Shown here in pieces: positions 57,241 to 64,000 of a stretch of 64,000 nucleotides of DNA. Both the position numbers and the translations under genes were made by a program. The DNA is taken from positions 4,774,001 to 4,838,000 of the forward strand of contig NZ_CP109055.1 in the NCBI RefSeq assembly GCF_035975855.1, written 5' to 3'. The stretch is from Streptomyces sp. NBC_01304. Lineage in GTDB: Bacteria; Actinomycetota; Actinomycetes; Streptomycetales; Streptomycetaceae. A model generated the notes under the pieces. That model ran no database searches. It worked only from the letters and a program-made list of their open reading frames with translations, and was not told the DNA's origin. Numbering within the stretch: position 1 is the first letter of the stretch; each line of letters starts with the position of its first letter.

Positions 57241-57255
57241 GATAGCAGATCTATC
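57241..57255. promoter_or_regulatory. GATAG/CTATC palindrome between the MerR and membrane genes
   Basis: GATAGCAGATCTATC, perfect 5-bp arms around five bases, within a region where GATAG or CTATC recurs several times (57224-57262). Likely operator for the MerR regulator. Confidence 0.5.
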
Positions 57256-57290
57256 CGCTATCCATCTCTAGGGGAGGGTGTGAGCCAGGC

Positions 57291-58550
57291 ATGTCTTCAA
57301 CGCAGGTGGGGCGACCCGAGCAGTCAGGGCGGCCGGAACAGCCGGAAGGGGCTGGGCAGTCAGGGCAGCAGGAGGGCCCGGGAGCGAGCGGGGATTCGAC
57401 GGGTGCGGCTTCCTTGCGGCCGCGCGTGTGGCAGCCGTGGCGCGACTGGCATCGCCCGCTGCTCGTGTGTGCCGCGGCGATGGTGGTGCTGGCCCTGGTC
57501 AGCGCCGGCGGGCTGGTCGTGGACGACCGGGTCCTCGTCGGCTCGCCGATCTGGTTCAAGCCCTTCAAGTTCGCGGTGTCGCTCGTCGCGTACGCACTCT
57601 CGCTCGCCTGGCTGCTGTCGCTGTTCCCGCCCGGCCGGAGGCAGCGCGTGAGCCGACGGGCGGGCACCGTCGTGGCGGTGACCAGCACCATCGAGATGGT
57701 GATCATCGTGGGGCAGGTGATACGCGGCAGGCGCAGTCACTTCAACCACGAAACCCCCCTGGACGACGCGCTGTTCAACACCATGGCCGTCAGCATCGTC
57801 GCGCTGTGGCTGGCCACTCTTGTCATCGCCGTTCTGCTGCTGCGCACCCGGATCACCGACCGTGCGTCCGCCTGGGCGATGCGGTCCGGCATCGCGCTCG
57901 CCCTGGCCGGGGCGGCCGTCGGCTTCCTGATGACGCAGCCCGCGCCGGGGCAGCAGCGCGAGGGTTCCAAGGTGGTGGGCGCACACAGCGTGGGCGTGCC
58001 GGACGGCGGCCCCGCCATGCCGCTGACGGGCTGGTCGACGACCGGCGGCGATCTGCGCATCCCGCACTTCTTCGGCATGCATGCGCTGCAGTTGCTGCCG
58101 CTGGCCGTCATGGTGCTCGCGGCTCTCGCGCCGCGGCTGCCCCGACTGCGCGACGGGGGCGTCCGGTTGCGTCTGGTGCAGGTCGCTTCGGCGACGTACG
58201 CCGCCACCTTCGCCCTCCTCACCTGGCAGGCGCTGCGCGGTCAGCCGCTGCTGCGGCCCGACGGCATGACTCTCGGGGTCACAGGGGTGGTCGCCGTCGG
58301 GGCGGTCGTCGGGGCGTGGGTGGCGGTACGGAGGTCGACTTCCGGGCACCCAGGACTTGTTGGCCCTGGTCGGGCGGGCCACGAGGGCGCCGGCCCGGTG
58401 GGCGATGAAGGTGCCTTCGCAGTGGGCGGCGAAGGCGCGGGCCCGGTGGGCGGCGAAGGCGCGGGCCCGGTGGGCGGCGAAGGTGTCGGCCCGGTGGATG
58501 CCGAAGGCGCCGGCCAAGTAGGCGGCAACCAGGCGGAGATGGTGGCGTGA
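57291..58550 (+). CDS. Multipass membrane protein with conserved-looking histidines and a repeat tail
   Basis: A 419-residue protein: a hydrophilic Gln/Gly/Pro-rich N-terminus (1-45), about eight membrane segments (55-348) and a low-complexity C-terminal tail of octapeptide repeats of the form AGPVGGEG (367-414). Motifs within the membrane part, such as PIWFKPFKFAVSL, HFNHETPLDD and IPHFFGMHALQLLP, place His residues at membrane edges, which could bind heme or metal; that is speculation. I do not recognise the family. It overlaps the next gene by four bases. Confidence 0.75.
   Translation: MSSTQVGRPEQSGRPEQPEGAGQSGQQEGPGASGDSTGAASLRPRVWQPWRDWHRPLLVCAAAMVVLALVSAGGLVVDDRVLVGSPIWFKPFKFAVSLVAYALSLAWLLSLFPPGRRQRVSRRAGTVVAVTSTIEMVIIVGQVIRGRRSHFNHETPLDDALFNTMAVSIVALWLATLVIAVLLLRTRITDRASAWAMRSGIALALAGAAVGFLMTQPAPGQQREGSKVVGAHSVGVPDGGPAMPLTGWSTTGGDLRIPHFFGMHALQLLPLAVMVLAALAPRLPRLRDGGVRLRLVQVASATYAATFALLTWQALRGQPLLRPDGMTLGVTGVVAVGAVVGAWVAVRRSTSGHPGLVGPGRAGHEGAGPVGDEGAFAVGGEGAGPVGGEGAGPVGGEGVGPVDAEGAGQVGGNQAEMVA
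58394..58513. repeat. 24-bp tandem repeat in coding sequence, five copies
   Basis: Units begin at 58394, 58418, 58442, 58466 and 58490, typical unit CCCGGTGGGCGGCGAAGGCG plus four bases. They encode the octapeptide tail of the membrane protein. Copies three and four are nearly identical, as expected from slippage or recent expansion. Confidence 0.9.
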
Positions 58551-59017
58551 CCGGCTTTCTGTTCCAGCTCTCCTTCTGGCTGGCCGCGCCGGTCTGGCTG
58601 CTCATGATCTTCGCGCCGCGGTGGCGGGTCACGGCCCGGGTCGCCGCGTCGCCGCTGACCGTCGTGCCCGTACTCGCCGTCTATCTCGCCCTCGCGGCGC
58701 CCGTTCTGCCCGAGCTGTGGGCCGCGGTCCGCAGCCCGGACCTCGACGGGTTCCGTGAGCTGACGGCGCTCGCCGACGGTGCGGGGGCGGTCTGGGCGCA
58801 GGTGATCGCCTGGGATCTGCTGCTGGGGCAGTGGATGTACCTCGAGGCGCGGCGGCTCACCATCCATCCGCTGGTCATGGGGCCGCTGCTGGTCCTGACG
58901 ATCCTGCTTTCGCCGTTCGCGTTGCTGATTTTTCTGGTGCTGCGGATGGCGCGGGAGAGGAGCGTGCGGGTGGGGAGGGCACGGGAGAGGAGCGTACGGG
59001 TGGGGTCGGTGGCCTAG
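58547..59017 (+). CDS. ABA4-like (DUF4281) membrane protein
   Basis: A 156-residue protein with about four membrane segments and the family signature AQVIAWDLLLGQWMYLEARR (about residues 83-102). Related proteins include plant ABA4, needed for neoxanthin synthesis; the bacterial function is unknown. The GTG start overlaps the previous stop (GTGA), so the two are translated together. The C-terminal RERSVRVGRA segment is duplicated by a 30-bp repeat. Confidence 0.8.
   Translation: MTGFLFQLSFWLAAPVWLLMIFAPRWRVTARVAASPLTVVPVLAVYLALAAPVLPELWAAVRSPDLDGFRELTALADGAGAVWAQVIAWDLLLGQWMYLEARRLTIHPLVMGPLLVLTILLSPFALLIFLVLRMARERSVRVGRARERSVRVGSVA
58951..59010. repeat. 30-bp tandem duplication at the end of the ABA4-like gene
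   Basis: Bases 58951-58980 and 58981-59010 share the core CGGGAGAGGAGCGT and following GGGTGGGG. It encodes RERSVRVG twice. Confidence 0.85.
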
Positions 59018-59204
59018 TTGGCAGGGGTGGGCAGGCCCCGCGGCCAAGTAGCGCGTCTGCAGCGCGCCTGGCCCTGTGACCAGCGACGTAGGTGCTGCGG
59101 GCCCTGCCGGTGAGTACCTGTACTCATGTCCGGGCGCACCGGCCGGTCCACTGTGGGGATCACCGAACCGGTGACCGTCTCCGGACCGACTCGAAGGAAT
59201 CCCC

Positions 59205-59567
59205 ATGCCCAACACCTCCCGCCCGCGCCGCCTCCCGCACCTGCGCCAGTTGCTGGCGCCCGCGGTGGACAACTGGCTCTCGCGCGGATATCTCGCGGTC
59301 GTCGCGGTGTCGCTGGGGTTCTTCCTGGGCGCCTGGTACGTGGGGCCGGACCCGGGGCTCTCCGGCGCCTACCCGTTGGCGGCCACGGCGCCGTTCAGCT
59401 TCCTCGCGCTCCTGGTGTCGATACCTGCGGAGTACTCCTCGCCCGCCTGGCTGAGTCCGTCGATCCTCGCCGTCGGCATGGGACTGTCCGGGCTGGTCAA
59501 CGCCGTGCTTCTCGGCCGGTTCGCATGGAGGCGGCGGGGCGTAGGGACCGCGCCCGCCACCTCCTGA
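59205..59567 (+). CDS. Small membrane protein, SCO4225-like
   Basis: A 120-residue protein with three hydrophobic segments (YLAVVAVSLGFFLGAWYV; ATAPFSFLALLVSIPA; ILAVGMGLSGLVNAVLLG) and a basic start. It resembles a Streptomyces family of short membrane proteins of unknown role, which I recall as SCO4225-like; assignment is tentative. GAAGGAATCCCC precedes the ATG. Confidence 0.7.
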   Translation: MPNTSRPRRLPHLRQLLAPAVDNWLSRGYLAVVAVSLGFFLGAWYVGPDPGLSGAYPLAATAPFSFLALLVSIPAEYSSPAWLSPSILAVGMGLSGLVNAVLLGRFAWRRRGVGTAPATS

Positions 59568-59653
59568 TCGAACACCTCGTGATCGAACCCGAACCGGCCG
59601 CTTCCTGATCGATCGCGAACCGGTCACCACTCTCGATCGGTCGCGAGCGCCCC

Positions 59654-60070
59654 TCACTTGGCGGCGTCGAGGGCCTCGGTGATCTTGCGGGCCATCTCGG
59701 CCATGGTGGGGCTGGGCTGACCCTTGCCACTCCGGGCGGATGCCTCGATGGCGACGGTGATCGTGCTGCGGAAGTTGTCCGCCTCGGCCGCATCCTGCGC
59801 CTTCAGCAGGCTCATCGCCGCCGTCAGGGCCGGCAGTACCTGGTCGGCCAGGTCGGCCGTGGACTTGCCCCACTTCACGCCCTTGGGCGCCTTGGTGAGC
59901 ACATGCCCGACCAGGCCGGTCGCGGAAGTCAGCGCGATGGATCCGTGGGTGGCCACCTTGTGGGCCGAACCGGCCGCACCGGCAGCCGACATCAGCGAGA
60001 CCGCGCCCCAGGCGCCGGTACGGAGGGTGAGCTTGTCCTGGTCGGTAAGGGTGATCGAGGTGATCGACAT
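59654..60070 (-). CDS. Hypothetical protein
   Basis: A 138-residue, Ala-rich helical protein starting MSITSITLTDQDKLTLRTGA with AAAGGAG upstream. The first half (GAWGAVSLMSAAGAAGSAHK, HGSIALTSATGLVGHVLTKA) is mildly hydrophobic and the second amphipathic. I do not recognise the family. An upstream in-frame extension crosses the ribosome binding site and is rejected. Confidence 0.7.
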   Translation of the reverse strand: MSITSITLTDQDKLTLRTGAWGAVSLMSAAGAAGSAHKVATHGSIALTSATGLVGHVLTKAPKGVKWGKSTADLADQVLPALTAAMSLLKAQDAAEADNFRSTITVAIEASARSGKGQPSPTMAEMARKITEALDAAK

Positions 60071-60446
60071 GGCTGAAGGCTCCTTTGAATCTGCTTCGGT
60101 TACTGGTCTTCGCTTCGCGGTGTCGGCCTTCGCGGTGCTGGTCGGCCGGCTCCGTTTCCGTGGCTTCATCATGGCACATTTGTGGCGCCATGGCGAGCCT
60201 TCATGGCGCCATAGTCATCGCGAGGAAGGGGGCGAGGCGTCCAGTTCACAGAAAGTTGCAGGTCAAAGCCAGTTAACTCGTGACGCCAGACTGGCGAATT
60301 TCCTTGAGATCAAGGAGGCGTACGTTGCCCCGACGAGGGTCGTCCGCTCTGCGTCCTGACCGCTCCCGCATCTCCCGCATCTCCCGCGCGGCGAGCCAAG
60401 TCACCTGGCTCCGCGCCTCTTCGAGAGGTCTCGTGCGCATACGAAG
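60071..60446. other. Intergenic region with short repeats
   Basis: About 375 bp without a supported gene. It holds two copies of TGGCGCCAT (60182, 60206), a palindrome CTTGAGATCAAG (60303-60314) and a short run of CCCGCATCT repeats near 60365. No function can be assigned. Confidence 0.5.
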
Positions 60447-60488
60447 AAACCCCCTCCGATCTACGTTTCCGCAGTTCGGAGGGGGTTT
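60447..60488 (-). terminator. Terminator hairpin after tRNA-Tyr
   Basis: A 12-bp perfect stem AAACCCCCTCCG (60447-60458 with 60477-60488), 18-base loop, starting ten bases past the tRNA. Confidence 0.8.
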
Positions 60489-60497
60489 ACCTTCATG

Positions 60498-60579
60498 TGG
60501 CGGCGCCAGGATTCGAACCTGGGAAGGCTGAGCCGGCAGATTTACAGTCTGCTCCCTTTGGCCGCTCGGGCACACCGCC
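60498..60579 (-). tRNA. tRNA-Tyr (anticodon GTA)
   Basis: An 82-nt class II tRNA with a long variable arm, acceptor GGCGGTG/CGCCGCC, anticodon loop CTGTAAA, T loop TTCGAAT. No encoded CCA. Confidence 0.95.
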
Positions 60580-60775
60580 GGGTTTGCTGCCTGGAGCCGC
60601 TCTGGGCTGCTCCGTGGCAACGACGTAAACGATACCTGATGCCCGGGGGTGCTTCGCCACTCGATTGATCAGCACCCGGTCGGGTGCTGGGTGGCTAGGC
60701 TTTGCGGGTGCGGCCGGGGGCACCGGTCGCACATCCCGTTGATGTATGCCCACCCGATACAAGGAGCCACAGGAC

Positions 60776-61264
60776 ATGGCCGACTCCAGTTTCGACATCG
60801 TCTCGAAGGTCGAGCGGCAGGAGGTCGACAACGCCCTCAACCAGGCCGGCAAGGAGATCTCGCAGCGCTACGACTTCAAGAACGTCGGCGCCTCGATCGC
60901 CTGGTCCGGCGAGAAGATCCTGATGGAGGCGAACTCCGAGGAGCGCGTCAAGGCGATCCTCGACGTCTTCCAGTCCAAGCTCGTCAAGCGCGGGATCTCG
61001 CTGAAGGCGCTGGAGACGGGCGAGCCGCAGATCTCCGGCAAGGAGTACAAGATCTTCGCCGAGGTCAAGGAGGGGATCACGCAGGAGAACGCGAAGAAGG
61101 TCGCGAAGATCATCCGCGATGAGGGCCCCAAGGGCGTCAAGGCCCAGGTGCAGGGCGAGGAGCTGCGGGTCAGCTCGAAAAGCCGGGACGACCTGCAGGC
61201 CGTGCAGGCGCTGCTCAAGGGGCAGGACTTCGACTTCGCGCTGCAGTTCGTGAACTACCGGTGA
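60776..61264 (+). CDS. YajQ family nucleotide-binding protein
   Basis: The 162-residue protein starts [20 protein letters not shown], has the family hallmarks [18 protein letters not shown] and [20 protein letters not shown], and is full length. Members bind nucleotides, and in Xanthomonas a homologue binds c-di-GMP; function here unknown. Start ATG 60776 with AAGGAGCC about ten bases upstream; the frame can be read earlier but without family similarity. Confidence 0.93.
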   Translation: MADSSFDIVSKVERQEVDNALNQAGKEISQRYDFKNVGASIAWSGEKILMEANSEERVKAILDVFQSKLVKRGISLKALETGEPQISGKEYKIFAEVKEGITQENAKKVAKIIRDEGPKGVKAQVQGEELRVSSKSRDDLQAVQALLKGQDFDFALQFVNYR

Positions 61265-61353
61265 GGATGCGTTTGTCGGCGCGTTCGTTCGCGCGCCTGT
61301 TGGTCGTACGCGGCTGACTTGTCGTGCCGTACGTCTCGTACGTGCCGTACATC

Positions 61354-61407
61354 TCGCAAGCGCAGGAAGGGCCGACACCCGAGGGTGCCGGCCCTTCCTG
61401 CGCTTGC
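61354..61407. terminator. 19-bp perfect bidirectional hairpin
   Basis: Arms 61354-61372 and 61389-61407 enclose a loop that can form further pairs. It lies between convergent yajQ and GlsB-type genes and can stop both. Confidence 0.85.
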
Positions 61408-61416
61408 GATCAGCGA

Positions 61417-61692
61417 TCAGCGCGAGCGCGAGCGCGAGTTGCCGAAGAGCAGCCGGTACGCGATCAGCAGGACCAGGGAGCCGCCGATCGCGGCGGCCCA
61501 GGTCGCCCCGTCGTAGAAGTCGTTGGCTATCGGGCGGTCGAGGAAGCGGGCCGAGAGCCAGCCGCCGACGAAGGCGCCCGCGATGCCGATGACGGTCGTG
61601 CCGATGAAGCCGCCCGGGTCACGTCCGGGCAGCAGGAACTTGGCGATCCCTCCGGCGAGAAGTCCAAGGATGATCCAGCTGAGGATGCCCAT
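61417..61692 (-). CDS. GlsB/YeaQ/YmgE family membrane protein
   Basis: A 91-residue protein with three glycine-rich membrane segments: SWIILGLLAGGIAKFLLPG, GFIGTTVIGIAGAFVGGWL and AIGGSLVLLIAYRLLFG. The PGRDPGGFIGTTVIGIAGAF signature defines this small family, called transglycosylase-associated; often stress-induced. GAAGGG upstream of the ATG. Confidence 0.9.
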   Translation of the reverse strand: MGILSWIILGLLAGGIAKFLLPGRDPGGFIGTTVIGIAGAFVGGWLSARFLDRPIANDFYDGATWAAAIGGSLVLLIAYRLLFGNSRSRSR

Positions 61693-61804
61693 GCTGCCCT
61701 TCTTTCCCGGGGTTCCTGTTTCGCGAATTTCCCGTTTTGCGGTCTTGTGGGGGAAGACGCCGGCGGGGCACAACGCGGTTGCGGCGATCGTTAGGGTGCG
61801 GCGT

Positions 61805-63073
61805 ATGACACAGGGGACGGGGATGCCGCAGGAGTTGCGGCGGACACTCGGGGTCTTCGACGCGGTCGTCATCGGGCTCGGGTCGATGGTGGGTGCGGGG
61901 ATCTTCGCCGCCCTCGGTCCCGCGGCGGGGGCGGCCGGGTCGTGGCTGCTCGGGGGTCTCGTGGTGGCCGCCGTGGTGGCGTACTGCAATGCGATGTCCT
62001 CGGCTCGGCTTGCCGCGATCCATCCGGCCTCGGGCGGCACGTACGTCTATGGGCGGGAGCGGCTCGGGGAGTTCTGGGGGTATCTGGCCGGCTGGGCGTT
62101 CGTCGTCGGGAAGACGGCCTCGTGTGCGGCGATGGCGCTCACCGTGGGGGCGTACGCGTGGCCGGGGCAGGCGCATGCGGTGGCGGTCGGGGCCGTGGTG
62201 GCGCTCACCGCCGTGAACCTTGCCGGGGTGCAGAAGGCGGCCTGGCTGACGCGGGCGATCGTCGTGGTGGTGCTCGCGGTGCTGGCCGCGGTGGTAGTCG
62301 CCTGTGTGGGGGCGCAGGGCGCGGACTTCGGGCGGTTGGGGCTCGGGGAACAGGCGGGGGGATCGGGGGGCGTGAGCGGGGTGCTCGGTGCCGCCGGGCT
62401 GCTGTTCTTCGCCTTCGCGGGGTACGCCCGGATCGCGACGCTCGGCGAGGAGGTACGGGATCCGGCGCGGACCATTCCGCGGGCGATTCCGGTGGCGCTC
62501 GGGATCGCGTTGGTGGTGTACGCGGGCGTGACCGTGGCCGTCCTTGCGGTACTTGGGGCCGATGGGCTCGCGAATGCCGCGGCTCCACTGGCGGACGCGG
62601 TACGGGCCGCGGGGGTGCCGGCGCTGGTGCCGGTGGTGCGGGTGGGGGCCGCGGTGGCGGCGCTCGGGTCGCTGCTCGCGCTGATTCTCGGGGTGTCTCG
62701 GACGACGTTGGCCATGGCGCGGGACCGGCATCTGCCGGGGGCGCTGGCGGCCGTGCATCCTCGTTCCCGGGTGCCGCACCGGGCCGAGCTCGTGGTGGGT
62801 GCGGTGGTGGCGGTGCTCGCCCTGACGGTCGATGTGCGCGGGGCCATCGGGTTCTCGTCCTTCGGCGTCCTCGCGTACTACTCGATCGCCAACGCCTCGG
62901 CGTGGACGCTGGGTTCGGGGGTGCGACGGGTGGTGCCGGTGGTCGGGTTCGTGGGGTGCCTGGTCCTTGCCTGCGCGCTGCCGGTCGGGTCGGTCGTCGC
63001 CGGGGCAGGAGTGCTGGTGGTGGGCGCGGGGGTCTACTGGGGGCGGCGGTGGGCCGGAGGCCATAAGGGATAG
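61805..63073 (+). CDS. Amino acid permease, APC superfamily
   Basis: The 422-residue protein has about 12 membrane segments. The substrate site loop GLGSMVGAGIFAALGPAAG in the first helix and the FFAFAGYARIATLGEEVRDP block in the sixth match cationic/neutral amino acid transporters. Substrate unknown. Start ATG 61805 with only a weak ribosome binding site; an overlapping extension upstream runs through the divergent GlsB-type gene and is rejected. Confidence 0.88.
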   Translation: MTQGTGMPQELRRTLGVFDAVVIGLGSMVGAGIFAALGPAAGAAGSWLLGGLVVAAVVAYCNAMSSARLAAIHPASGGTYVYGRERLGEFWGYLAGWAFVVGKTASCAAMALTVGAYAWPGQAHAVAVGAVVALTAVNLAGVQKAAWLTRAIVVVVLAVLAAVVVACVGAQGADFGRLGLGEQAGGSGGVSGVLGAAGLLFFAFAGYARIATLGEEVRDPARTIPRAIPVALGIALVVYAGVTVAVLAVLGADGLANAAAPLADAVRAAGVPALVPVVRVGAAVAALGSLLALILGVSRTTLAMARDRHLPGALAAVHPRSRVPHRAELVVGAVVAVLALTVDVRGAIGFSSFGVLAYYSIANASAWTLGSGVRRVVPVVGFVGCLVLACALPVGSVVAGAGVLVVGAGVYWGRRWAGGHKG

Positions 63074-63134
63074 GCGGTGCTCAAGCGTCGTGCGAGGATC
63101 CTGGGACCGCGTACGGCCGCTGTGGAGGATGAGA

Positions 63135-63698
63135 ATGTTCGCGATATCCCTGGGTGACGGAGCCGAGCTGCGGCCGCTGGAGCCCTGGCAGGCCGAGGAG
63201 TTCCTCGCCCACATGGACCGCGGTCGCGAGTTCATCGGCCAGTACGTCGGGCTCCCGGACGTCACCGCCGACCTGGACTCCGCGCGGAAGTGGCTTCAGG
63301 TGTACGCCGACAAGACCGCCGCCGACGCCGGTCGGCTGTACGGCATCTGGCTCGACGGAACCCTGGTCGGCGGCGTCCTCTTCCGGGTCTTCGACGCGGC
63401 CGCGGGCACCTGCGAGGCCGGCTGCTGGCTGGAGCCGGCGGCTGCCGGACGCGGCCTCGTCACGCGCGCGGTGCGCGTCATCATCGACTGGGCGATCCGC
63501 GAGCGGGGGATGCACCGCGTGGAGTGGCATGTGGCGTCCGAGAACACGCCGAGCATCAAGGTGGCCAAGCGGCTCGGCATGAGCTGCGACGGTGTGCTGC
63601 GCGAGAACGACCTCTACCGGGGCGTACGGCAGGACACGGAGATCTGGTCCGTGCTCGCGCCCGACTGGGGTGCCGACCCTGCCGGTTCCAGGGACTAA
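63135..63698 (+). CDS. GNAT family N-acetyltransferase (RimJ/RimL type)
   Basis: The 187-residue protein has CEAGCWLEPAAAGRGLVTRA, the acetyl-CoA pyrophosphate loop (GRGLVTRA), and GMHRVEWHVASENTPSIKVAKRLG, typical of ribosomal-protein-serine/alanine N-acetyltransferase relatives. Target unknown. Start ATG 63135, six bases after GGAGG; ATG 63129 would be too close. The stop overlaps the convergent gene by four bases. Confidence 0.85.
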   Translation: MFAISLGDGAELRPLEPWQAEEFLAHMDRGREFIGQYVGLPDVTADLDSARKWLQVYADKTAADAGRLYGIWLDGTLVGGVLFRVFDAAAGTCEAGCWLEPAAAGRGLVTRAVRVIIDWAIRERGMHRVEWHVASENTPSIKVAKRLGMSCDGVLRENDLYRGVRQDTEIWSVLAPDWGADPAGSRD

Positions 63699-64000
63699 CG
63701 AGCGGCGAACGGCTGGTCCGTACGCACGATTTCGCGGCCCAGCGGCATCAACGACACCGGGATCAGCTTGAAGTTGGCGATGCCCAGCGGGATGCCGATG
63801 ATCGTGACGCACTGCAGGACACCCGTGACGATGTGGGCGAGCGCGAGCCACCAGCCCGCGAGGATCAGCCACAGGACGTTGCCGACGCAGGAGGGTGCGC
63901 CGGCGTCCCTGCGCTCAACTGTCGTATAGCCGAAGGGCCACAGGGCGTACACGCCGATGCGGAACGCCGCTATCCCGAAGGGGATGCCGATGATCGTGAT
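63695..64000 (-). CDS. YccF domain protein, partial (N-terminus off the right edge)
   Basis: 101 residues are visible, including 16 codons upstream of 63952 that read ITIIGIPFGIAAFRIG in frame. The family consists of two repeats of the ITIIGIPFGIA type; here the second, CVTIIGIPLGIANFKLIPVS, and part of the first are seen with VYALWPFGYTTVERRDAGAP between. A GTG at 63952 is therefore not the start. Inner membrane protein of unknown function. Confidence 0.88.
   Translation of the reverse strand: MTIIGIPFGIAAFRIGVYALWPFGYTTVERRDAGAPSCVGNVLWLILAGWWLALAHIVTGVLQCVTIIGIPLGIANFKLIPVSLMPLGREIVRTDQPFAAR

Noticed and set aside
60182..60214. Insertion sequence ends suggested by repeated TGGCGCCAT
   Set aside because: Repeats are only 24 bp apart, with no transposase or target duplication.
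60280..60531. Small frame ending GGARIRTWEG near tRNA-Tyr
   Set aside because: The end is the translated complement of the tRNA, a well-known annotation artefact. The same applies to frames over tRNA-Trp (43191-43394) and tRNA-Met (52551-52766).

Overview
The window is a stretch of high-GC actinobacterial chromosome, almost certainly Streptomyces or a very close relative. Evidence: third codon positions are overwhelmingly G or C, GTG and TTG starts are frequent, S9, NusG and S3 carry the long acidic or low-complexity extensions seen in streptomycetes, and the order rplM-rpsI-glmM-DUF389-coaA plus rplA-lipoprotein-rplJ matches that genus. The Rif-region histidine of RpoB falls at residue 437 when the TTG start is used, as in S. 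coelicolor/S. lividans numbering. No IS element, prophage, integrase or CRISPR array is visible. I identify about 72 protein genes and four tRNAs.

Positions 1-8400, cell wall precursor and ribosome edge: a partial unknown gene, a DasR-like palindrome, coaA and a DUF389 membrane protein on the plus strand; then glmM, rpsI and rplM on the minus strand, a GT87-like polyprenol mannosyltransferase, an anchored alanine-rich secreted protein and truA.

Positions 8371-43400 hold an almost unbroken minus-strand ribosomal/transcription supercluster. Reading in the direction of transcription (right to left): tRNA-Trp, secE, nusG, rplK, rplA / lipoprotein / rplJ, rplL / rpoB, rpoC / rpsL, rpsG, fusA, tuf / rpsJ to rpsQ (S10 operon) / rplN to rplO (spc operon) / secY, adk, map / infA, rpmJ, rpsM, rpsK, rpoA, rplQ, truA. 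Strong hairpins mark several boundaries (after rplA, rplL, rpoC, fusA, tuf, rpsQ, rplO, rplQ), and sigma-70-type promoters can be proposed upstream of rpsL, rpsJ, rpoB and rplJ. A 152-bp near-perfect second copy of the 3' end of map lies between map and infA.

Positions 43500-64000 are mixed core and accessory genes: an aspartate aminotransferase, adenosine deaminase, an unknown gene, a TetR regulator divergent from an NAD(P)-binding protein with two palindromic boxes between them, murB, a DHA2-type efflux pump and its TetR regulator (each preceded by the same palindrome), a two-gene MaoC/HadAB-like dehydratase, rpmG, tRNA-Met, tRNA-Thr, a cytosine-deaminase-like protein that has lost catalytic residues, a large lipoprotein with no ordinary start codon at the expected place, a second NAD(P)-binding protein, a MerR regulator divergent from a two-gene membrane module (histidine-containing 8-TM protein plus ABA4-like protein), two further small proteins, tRNA-Tyr, a YajQ protein, a GlsB-type membrane protein, an APC permease, a GNAT acetyltransferase and the end of a YccF gene cut by the window edge.

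The most novel-looking items are the map 3' duplication, the degenerate deaminase, the MerR/8-TM/ABA4-like module and the attenuator-like hairpin ahead of rplJ. None is a proven new system; each rests on reading the sequence by eye.
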